From positions 246,378 to 310,377 of the forward strand of contig MLAK01000593.1 of assembly GCA_001839685.1 (NCBI GenBank): DNA of 64,000 nt, given 5' to 3'. The notes beneath the pieces are model-generated. The model was not told the origin of the DNA. It made no database searches and saw only the letters and a list, made by a program, of their open reading frames with translations. Both the position numbers and the translations under genes were made by a program. Of this stretch, positions 20,264-27,346 are shown piece by piece (the stretch's first letter is position 1; the number at the start of each line of letters is the position of its first letter). The stretch comes from Tritrichomonas foetus. Lineage: Eukaryota > Parabasalia > Tritrichomonadida > Tritrichomonadidae.

Positions 20264-20671
20264 GTGAACCACTTTGCATAAATAATCACTCTTACAGTTA
20301 GTTTTAGTCTTTTTATTTTTTTATCTTTTTTTTTTTTTTTTTTTTAACTTATATTTACTTTCTATTTCTTCATATTTAGCACTCGTACATTTTCATCTCT
20401 AAACGGTTCAATAATGTATTGATCAATTTTTCATCAAAAAATTTCTTCGATCTTTTTCGCTGTTTCTCATGAGAATCATTGGCATGAAACTTGAAGACGC
20501 AGTTTCCAAAGCTTTCCATCAAGCGGGTTTGAAAATAATTCATTCATCCGAATCAGCTCACTACTGCGTTGCCATAATCATTTATGCGCCTATAAAATTT
20601 AGGTTCAATAGAAATTCTGTATCATAGAACCAACGAAAGGGCGATTCAAAGTTGGAATATGAATTTCGTCT
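20264..20671. other. Convergent intergenic region
   Basis: Tail-to-tail spacer between Rab7 and the EF-hand-like gene. A T-rich run of more than 20 bases lies near 20325-20345 in the Rab7 3' flank. No gene is visible. Confidence 0.6.
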
Positions 20672-21526
20672 TCATGTGAAAGAAGAATGGGTGAAATTCT
20701 TTTTTTCAAAAGCAAGCCTACTCATTGTCTCCTCTTGGTCAAGCGAAAGCAAGTCGAGAATCCCAGGCATCTTTTCTTGTATTATAGAAATGAATTGTTC
20801 TTCATTCAATGAATTGTTGGGGAGCTTCATTTTAGTGATGAAATTGTCAACATACGATTTTTCAGCTTCAGGCGAAAGCGTTATCACGCCATTCCTTTTC
20901 AGTCCGATGGCGATGATTTTTTTGATGTTATCAATGGAAATAAAGGGGGTGCTATTTCCAGTATTTTCAGAAAAGCATTTAAAGAATAATTTTGCCTTTT
21001 CTTTTTCATTTTTATCTTTTGGTTTGAGAATCAAATCAATAATTTTTTCCAGTTTTTCGTAGTTAATGCTTCCATCGATTTTCATCAAGTTGACCAGTTT
21101 TTCTGCCATTGTGTGGTCACTTAAACGTAGAAACTTTTCAAAAATTTCGACAGGTGATTCGATATCGACATAAAAATTGAAATCTCCGAATTCTTTCATG
21201 AAAAAATTTAATTTATTGTCGGCCTCTTTCATTTGAGCGTAAATTGGGTAATATTTTTCATTTTCGAGATTTTTTTGAAATAATGTCCGTTTTAATGGCT
21301 CTTTGTGCTCTTTCGGTGCTTTTATCTCTTTTGTTTCTTTCGGTTCCTTTGCATTTTTCGGCTGATTGGACGGTTTTGAAGATTTTTTAGCATTTTGATC
21401 TTTGGGTGAACTGGAAGTTTTTCGATCTTTTGTAGATTTTTTGTGACTCTTTCTATGATGTTCGGCGGCTTCAGTATTTTCTTTCTTTGATTTTTTATCT
21501 TTCGTTTGATTGTTGATATTATCCAT
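20672..21526 (-). CDS. Lys-rich protein with degenerate EF-hand-like helical domain
   Basis: From ATG 21526 the protein has 284 residues. The first 80 are very rich in Lys, Glu and Ser (KKSKKEN, KEPKETKEIKAPKEHKEP). The remaining 200 are helical and read like paired EF-hands without calcium ligands (YEKLEKIIDLILKPKDKNEK, ISIDNIKKIIAIGLKRNG, LNEEQFISIIQEKMPG), as in calcineurin-B-like or phosphatase-regulatory EF-hand proteins. Calcium binding is doubtful because the acidic loop residues are missing. The longer frame starts with TTG at 21613. I preferred ATG 21526 because a promoter-like AAAAAGTC lies 4 nt upstream; ATGs at 21601 and 21565 are alternatives. The identification is tentative. Confidence 0.6.
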   Translation of the reverse strand: MDNINNQTKDKKSKKENTEAAEHHRKSHKKSTKDRKTSSSPKDQNAKKSSKPSNQPKNAKEPKETKEIKAPKEHKEPLKRTLFQKNLENEKYYPIYAQMKEADNKLNFFMKEFGDFNFYVDIESPVEIFEKFLRLSDHTMAEKLVNLMKIDGSINYEKLEKIIDLILKPKDKNEKEKAKLFFKCFSENTGNSTPFISIDNIKKIIAIGLKRNGVITLSPEAEKSYVDNFITKMKLPNNSLNEEQFISIIQEKMPGILDLLSLDQEETMSRLAFEKKNFTHSSFT

Positions 21527-22091
21527 TAATGACTTTTTGAATAAAATTTTGGTCATTTGATTCATTTTACAGCAAGAAAAAATACAAGAAAGAATCCTCA
21601 TAATCACAATCAAATAAGGAGATACTCTCGATCTTATCTATATCTATTTCATTTACTTTATTTTTTGATTTAATACATTGATAATGGGAATGAATTACGA
21701 CTTCCATATGGAATAGATTACAATTTTACTGTAACCACTTTTCGTTAATTTGACTTATCAATTGACCTTAAATGTTCATGAAAATTTGAGCCTCTAATCT
21801 CAAGTTTTATCTATCGAGATCTCTCATTCCATATGAAAGTTAAAATCTACAAATATGAAATATAGCATAAATGATAAATTCTCATTAAATTTGACTATTT
21901 CAGACTAATGGATATGATTTTGTCTTAAAAAGTGTTGTTTTATGCATTAAACTACGCTTTTCATTGTATGGTTGGAATATATTTTGGTTGATTTAATGAA
22001 ATTATATTGGAAAATAGTTATCTTAAAAAAGTTAAATAAAAACTCTCTTTTATTTTAATGCTGTAATGCATTTACTGCAATTGAATCATTT
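21527..22091. other. Intergenic region
   Basis: AT-rich spacer between two minus-strand genes, holding the promoter of the EF-hand-like gene on the left. I see no gene here. Confidence 0.6.
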
Positions 22092-22421
22092 CTACACGAT
22101 TGATACATCTATCAAATGATCGAGAAAATCAGATACACCCATATCATAGTTGTCTTCAATCCAGAGGATCATTCGATTTTTACGTCTCACGCATTCTCTT
22201 GGAATAGGAATCTTCAAATGATAAGAAATTACATTACACAAACATAAGATTTGTTTTCTATCATATGGAATATCTAATTTAGCCTTCAGCGTTTGCCACG
22301 CTCTTGAAGTGAGAGGATCGAAATTTCTCAATCTTTCTTGATCCGATGGTCTTTCTCTTTCACACCGCCTTCTTTCGGAACTTGTTAAAGTCGAATCATT
22401 TCCAGTTACCCCAATATTCAT
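22092..22421 (-). CDS. Small basic hypothetical protein
   Basis: A 109-residue protein with an Arg/Glu-rich N-terminal third (SSERRRCERERPSDQERLR) and a compact C-terminal part with two probable helices (SRAWQTLKAKLDIPYDRKQI and ILWIEDNYDMGVSDFLDHLI). Even hydrophobic spacing and varied composition argue that it is a real gene, and the ATG at 22421 is preceded by a pyrimidine-rich stretch. I recognise no family. The size and the basic plus helical layout would suit a small nucleic-acid-associated or regulatory protein, but that is only a guess. It is followed on the same strand by nothing within 400 bases. Confidence 0.55.
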   Translation of the reverse strand: MNIGVTGNDSTLTSSERRRCERERPSDQERLRNFDPLTSRAWQTLKAKLDIPYDRKQILCLCNVISYHLKIPIPRECVRRKNRMILWIEDNYDMGVSDFLDHLIDVSIV

Positions 22422-22710
22422 TTCTTTATGAAAGTGATATATAACTGAAAAAATAGATTTATTGTGAAAAAATCATTTCAATTTCAAAAGTCATGAAAAA
22501 TTGAATGCGACATTCTACCACAAATTATGACTCTCATGAGAATATTTAAAATGTGACTATATTATGGTCACTATAATAAATCATTCTTTCCAAAAAGGAA
22601 AAAAAAAAAAAAAAAAAAGCGAAAGATTAGTTTTCATTTTTTTATAACATGATGATAAATTTAATCATAAACATTTTCTCTCATTTACCAAAAAAGAGAA
22701 AAATAATCAC

Positions 22711-23868
22711 TCAAACTGAAGCTGAAACAAATTGGTCAAGTTCAGCAAAATTTGGTTTTTCATATGATATATGTGTGCCTTTAAACAAAAATATTTTCTG
22801 GAAAAGAAACATTTTCGGTAAAGTCTTCATAATCCACGTGCTGAACGATGATGATTCTATTGGATCTTCGAAAACGAAATCTTTCATTATAAGGGATTGA
22901 TTAATTTCAGGGGGAAGGTTTTCTATTCGACCCAAAATAGCAGATGCTATCGGTGATGAAATTTTTGATAGAACTGTTTGAATGGAATATGGGTCTACTA
23001 CAATTTCCGGATTCATCAAAATTTTCAGCAATGAAAGGCGAAGTAAAGCCGGATTATCAGTTGATAAAGGTGGTAGTATATTTTCTTTAAATGCTAAAGA
23101 GCATAAAAAGCAGAAAAGATCAGAATCATCGTTATAGATTTTGCATAACTGAGATGAAAGCTGACCGCCACTTTTTAAGAATGATCCAGCAAGTGACAGA
23201 AATTCATGTGTTGGATGAAACATGAGCAATGTGAGCAAAGCTATCAAAGAAATAGATCTGCCACCCATATGAACATAGTTCAATAAAACCACAACAATAT
23301 TTGGTGAATTTTCTAAAGCAGAAACAATTAATTGATGATAAAGTGTCAAATTATTAGTTGTTTCAATTAATAAAAAAACAGATAAAACAAGAAGATCAAT
23401 CATTGCAATATTTCCGTCTAGGTCCTGAACAAGAGCATCACCATCATCAGTTGGAATTGATGAAATAAGTTCCATGCAAGTAGATATTATATGTTCGCCC
23501 GGTGATATCACCAATTCGAAGATATGCGTCGAATCAAGTAGAAATGATTCGAAATTGATTGGATAGCCTTTCATGCACATAAATGGAAACATTCGAGTTA
23601 ATAAAGCTGTAGCATTTAATCTCACAATATCTTCGTTACTGAAAAAATTCTCGAGGCAGACGGTTAGAATATTTTTGACATTGGAAATTTGTGAGAGCAT
23701 CAATTTTTCGAAAAGGCTCGATTCGATAACAAATATCTCTGATGGCGTAGTGGCGGATGAAACCAATCGTCTGTAAATTGAATCATTACTTGGAAACGAT
23801 TGAGCGCTGAGTTCTTCAAGAGTCTGCTGGACCCAAGAGTCGACAGAAACCGAAATTCCCATTCCCAT
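22711..23868 (-). CDS. Helical-repeat protein with N-myristoylation-like start
   Basis: From ATG 23868 the protein has 385 residues and is almost wholly alpha-helical, with leucine-rich amphipathic helices typical of ARM/HEAT-type solenoids. It begins MGMGISVSVD: Gly at position 2 and Ser at position 6 fit the N-myristoylation consensus. The longer open frame starts with GTG at 23919 and would hide that glycine, and an ACTCATCAAAA stretch precedes ATG 23868, supporting the shorter form. Myristoylated helical-repeat proteins such as Dymeclin and HID1 work at Golgi membranes. I see the same general layout but no specific motif, so the family is unknown. Confidence 0.65.
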   Translation of the reverse strand: MGMGISVSVDSWVQQTLEELSAQSFPSNDSIYRRLVSSATTPSEIFVIESSLFEKLMLSQISNVKNILTVCLENFFSNEDIVRLNATALLTRMFPFMCMKGYPINFESFLLDSTHIFELVISPGEHIISTCMELISSIPTDDGDALVQDLDGNIAMIDLLVLSVFLLIETTNNLTLYHQLIVSALENSPNIVVVLLNYVHMGGRSISLIALLTLLMFHPTHEFLSLAGSFLKSGGQLSSQLCKIYNDDSDLFCFLCSLAFKENILPPLSTDNPALLRLSLLKILMNPEIVVDPYSIQTVLSKISSPIASAILGRIENLPPEINQSLIMKDFVFEDPIESSSFSTWIMKTLPKMFLFQKIFLFKGTHISYEKPNFAELDQFVSASV

Positions 23869-24108
23869 TTTTGATGAGTAAAATGATAAGGTGAAAATAA
23901 ATGACCTTGTATTTATCACAGATTAAATTTGAGAAACATCAATCAATTTGTTTCATAGCTTAAAACAAAAAGTTTACAATTTCTGACTGGTTGTTACATC
24001 ATGTTCATTCAAAAAGTCATCAATGAAGGTAATGAGTGACGTTATCGGAAATCAAAATTTCTATAATTTTCTCAATATTTGAATAATCATTCGAAAAACA
24101 AATTCTTC

Positions 24109-24702
24109 ATGAGCTGTGAGCCAGCAGAAAGAGTCAAGGTTGTTATTCTTGGCACATCAAATGTCGGCAAAACATGCTTAATTCATAGATGGATTTCAGG
24201 AACGTTTCCAGTTAATCAAACCCAAACGATCGGGTCAGCATATTTTTCGCAAATCATCGAAGTTGACGGAAGAAGTTACGACGTTAATATTTGGGATACG
24301 GCCGGACAAGAGCAGTTTCACTCGCTGACACCCGTTTACTGCCAGGGAAGCAGCGCCGGCTTAATCGTATTTGATATCACAAATGTCGATTCATTTTCTG
24401 AAGTTGAAAGTTACATCGATCTTATCCAAGGCGTGAACAACTCGACTTTTATGATCGTCGGAAACAAACTTGATCTCAAAGATAAAAGGGCGATATCATA
24501 TGAATCTGGTGTAGAGTTTGCTAAAAAACGTGGAGTAACATATCTCGAAGTCAGCGCTGTATCTGGGCAGGGCGTCGACGAGATGTTTAATGAGTTTTGT
24601 CTTCAGGCTGTGAATGCATATTTGACATCGAAGAAAACATCCTCTGAAACTATAAGTGTGGATTTACAACATCCAAAAAATCAGAAACCTGGCTGCTGTT
24701 AA
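24109..24702 (+). CDS. Rab-like small GTPase, divergent
   Basis: A 197-residue Rab with P-loop GTSNVGKT (residues 15-22), TIGSAYF in switch I, WDTAGQEQF (62-70), GNKLDL (118-123) and a C-terminal PGCC. The usual G5 motif SAK is SAV (149-151), so the lysine that normally packs on the guanine is lost. The overall fold is intact and the catalytic Gln of G3 is kept. The subfamily is unclear; switch I (TIGSAYF) is Rab5/Rab21-like. The frame opens at a TTG (24079), but ATG 24109 is the first Met and sits normally relative to the P-loop. A palindromic repeat element begins 58 bases after the stop. Confidence 0.88.
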   Translation: MSCEPAERVKVVILGTSNVGKTCLIHRWISGTFPVNQTQTIGSAYFSQIIEVDGRSYDVNIWDTAGQEQFHSLTPVYCQGSSAGLIVFDITNVDSFSEVESYIDLIQGVNNSTFMIVGNKLDLKDKRAISYESGVEFAKKRGVTYLEVSAVSGQGVDEMFNEFCLQAVNAYLTSKKTSSETISVDLQHPKNQKPGCC

Positions 24703-25199
24703 TTGTTAATTAGTTATAAACTTTCTATATATACTATTTAATTTTATTCTTCTTATTATGCATCTGCATTACGACCAAAATGTAAGCCAGAGATTCAAAT
24801 TCACCTTTATAATTGATCAAAATTGGTAGTTATTTTTTTCAAACTTGGTCGTGATGCAGATGTATAATTATTTTATTATTTAAGGTTGATTTATTGTATT
24901 TTGTATAGAACTATTATCAGAGAAGAGATGAGATATAAGATTTTGACATAATAAATAGTTTTGATGTGAATATTTCCAGAATTATGTATGAATGAAATAA
25001 TATATATATACATAACAGTCCTTTGATGAATGAAAAATATATGAGAGCCATTCACAACAATTGATTGTCAAAATGAAATTAAGACAGAATCTTGAAATGG
25101 GTGTTCTAGGGAAGAGAAATATCAATAGAATGCTCAATAGAAAATGTAAAACAAATTATATATATTTAAAGAACGATCACAAAAATAATAAAATTACAA
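24703..25199. other. Convergent intergenic region with palindromic repeat
   Basis: The region lies tail-to-tail between the Rab-like gene and the ankyrin gene. It contains palindromic repeat copy A at 24761-24862 and otherwise AT-rich sequence including ATATATATA near 25000. A 103-residue plus-strand frame at its right end mostly overlaps the ankyrin gene and is not a gene. Confidence 0.65.
24761..24862 (+). repeat. Palindromic repeat family, copy A
   Basis: Terminal inverted repeats CATCTGCATTACGACCAA (24761-24778) and TTGGTCGTGATGCAGATG (24845-24862) match at 17 of 18 positions. The 66-base interior aligns with the copies at 9792-9892 (opposite strand) and 33665-33765. Transcribed RNA could fold into one long hairpin. 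There is no coding capacity. Confidence 0.85.
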
Positions 25200-26753
25200 T
25201 TATTTCATCTTGGGCTTATATCCCAGTTCCAACAATTTCTTTTGAACAAAGTCATGAATATCTGTTGGAAGCCTCATATCCCAAATACGGTCACCAACAG
25301 CTTCAGCAGGTCTTGTTGAAACCACAATATTATAATCAAAGCCATTTGAAAATAAGAAATCTAAAATCCTAATGTCAATCGAATCAGGACGAGTTAAATA
25401 GTTTTGAATAGCAGTTGATTTATCATTTTGCTGATTTCTTTGATCATTTACACTTAATCCATTTTTAACCAATATTTTCAATGTTTCCAACATATCAAAG
25501 ATATCCTTTTCTCTTTTATCTGGTTCTGATTTGGAATGTATGGCGAACCTTAAAGCCTCGCTGATTGCAGTCTCACCCATTTTATTTTTAGCTGTAACAA
25601 GTGCGCCTCTATCAATGATTAATTGAACTATTTCAGGAACACAAGAAAAAGCAGCCCAATGAATTGGTGCTGAATGAAAATAGAAATAATAAACATCACC
25701 TTGTCCAGTTATATCAAGTTTCAATGTTGGATCATTACAAAGCAATTGAACAATTTCTAAATTTCTTTTTCGGCATGCCAAAAAAAGTGGAGAAAATCCG
25801 CTTTTAGTCATTGCATTCACATTTGCACCATGTTCAAGAAGAATTGGAACAGCTTTATGTAATTCATCATTCCGAATAGCCATCATTAAAGGTGTGTAAT
25901 CACGTTGATCTAAACTAGCTGTTGGTCGTACACCCCTTTCGATTAAAATCAAGAAGCACTCAATATGTCCGCATCGAAGTGTTTCTTTTAATGGGTATTT
26001 GGATGTTTTCGCTTTTATATCAAGCTTGGCTTTGTTATCAAAGAGCATATTCATAATTTGTGCTGAACCACTACGAGCTGTTAAAAATAAAGGTGTCATA
26101 TAATAAATATTCAAATAAAACTGAATAAAAAAAATAAATGAAAACATTTTTTGGTGCATAGTTTGGATCAGCTCCATGAGAAAGAAGAACAGCAGCGGCC
26201 TCAAGTGATCCTGATAAAGCAGCATAATGTAATGGTGCATATTCATCAACTGATATAGCATCTACTAGAAAACCTGCATCCAATAATTCACATATGCATT
26301 CTGTAGAATCATAAAAAGCTGCAACATGCAGCAGCGTTAGATTTTTATTTGGTAAAGCAAGACTGGATGTTAGTTTTTTAAATAATAAAGTTCATTCATT
26401 TCATGTATAAATGAAATTATATTAAATATATATATAATTTTTTTTCCTATTGATTATATTATATATATTTTTCCAAAAATGCATAAAATAAAAAAATGTA
26501 CATGAAATTTGAATGAACTCGTTTAAAACATACCATTTTGCTTCACTGAGGTTAGAAAAAAAATATCATACTCAATATGAAAAATCGCCTGCATTAAAGC
26601 TTCGGGATTTTTTGGCATTTTCGATTGCAACACCGAAACTTTATTTGTTTCGACCGAAGTTTGGAGGTGAATGATGTCCGCGCGTGATGAAAACATTTTG
26701 AAAATCTTTTCTTCACAAAAAATGGGCAAAACTTTTTGGTCGAATCTCATCAT
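25200..26753 (-). CDS. Ankyrin-repeat protein, predicted four exons
   Basis: My model joins 26572-26753, 26534-26545, 26146-26362 and 25200-26120, giving exactly 444 codons including the stop, with no frameshift. Ankyrin repeats are clear: NLTLLHVAAFYDSTECICELL, YAPLHYAALSGSLEAAAVLL, TPLFLTARSGSAQIMNMLF, YTPLMMAIRNDELHKAVPIL, FSPLFLACRKRNLEIVQLL and PIHWAAFSCVPEIVQLII. Ankyrin solenoids mediate protein contacts, and the partner is unknown. Without splicing the repeats fall in two different frames. The removed segments are described separately; the first two carry trichomonad splice motifs and the third has only GT and AG. The alternative is a pseudogene or homopolymer sequencing errors (two T8 runs lie inside predicted introns), but coincidence would then have to restore every phase. 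ATG 26753 opens the first exon (MMRFDQKVLP). Confidence 0.75.
26121..26145 (-). other. Predicted 25-nt intron in the ankyrin gene
   Basis: On the minus strand it starts GTTTTC and ends TTATTCAG. Removing exactly 25 nt brings the upstream repeat (ending GADPNYAPKN) into frame with the downstream repeat (TPLFLTARSG). It leaves an eight-residue linker. It lacks GTATGT and CTAAC, so this is the weakest of the three introns. A one-base sequencing error in its T8 run is the alternative. Confidence 0.45.
26363..26533 (-). other. Predicted 171-nt intron in the ankyrin gene
   Basis: The donor GTATGT (26533 down to 26528) and acceptor ACTAACATCCAG (26374 down to 26363) match the known Trichomonas intron signals closely. 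The length falls within the long class of trichomonad introns. The interior is AT-rich with stops in all frames. Confidence 0.75.
26546..26571 (-). other. Predicted 26-nt intron in the ankyrin gene
   Basis: It starts GTATGAT, has a T8 run, and ends TCTAACCTCAG, which combines branch point and acceptor as in trichomonad introns. Its removal leaves a 12-nt exon (26534-26545) before the 171-nt intron and puts exon 1 in frame with the ankyrin repeats. An alternative is one 209-nt intron from this donor to the acceptor at 26363, which also keeps frame. Confidence 0.6.
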
Positions 26754-27346
26754 TTGAACTTACCTATAAATCATTTAGTTGATTTACTACATGTCAAAGT
26801 ATATTTTTCCAATATTATTTTCCATATCTGCTAAAATATTATTATCTCATGAAAATAATTCATTCTGCTTCAAACAATAATTTTAAAAGAATTAACTACT
26901 ATACAATCTCAATAGTGTAAATAAAATAAGATATTTCATATCTACACCGAAATTCAAATTATTCATATTATTTATTTGGAAAGAAAATTGTATCTATTGA
27001 TAAGCATATGAGAAAAGCAATTCATAGGCGAAATAAATAATAGTAGAAAAGAAAAACACGAATGAAAAGAATAACAAGAATGAAAAGAATAACACGAATT
27101 AAAAGAATAACAAGAATTGAAAGAATAACAAGAATGAAAAGAATAACAAGAATTAAAAGAATAACAAGAATTGAAAGAATAACAAGAATTAAAAGAATAA
27201 CAAGAATTGAAAGAATAACAAGAATGAAAAGAAAAAAGAAAGAAATATAAAAAGAAAAAGATAAATAAAGAAAAGTTAACGAAAAGCATATTTAAGAATA
27301 TAAAAAGAAATATATCGTAAAAACTTGCCAGAACAATATTGAACAT
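26754..27346. other. Intergenic region with minisatellite
   Basis: Spacer between two minus-strand genes. It holds the ankyrin promoter on the left and an 18-bp minisatellite on the right, in the 3' flank of the coiled-coil gene. No other feature is seen. Confidence 0.65.
27060..27236. repeat. 18-bp minisatellite
   Basis: About ten tandem copies of an 18-base unit, AGAATAACAAGAATGAAA, with variants ending TTAAA or TTGAA. It lies about 110 bases downstream of the stop codon of the coiled-coil gene at 27347. Frames on both strands through the array give only periodic peptide. Confidence 0.95.

Noticed and set aside
25061..25372. 103-residue plus-strand frame
   Set aside because: Half of it lies antisense to the last exon of the ankyrin gene, and the rest is AT-rich spacer.
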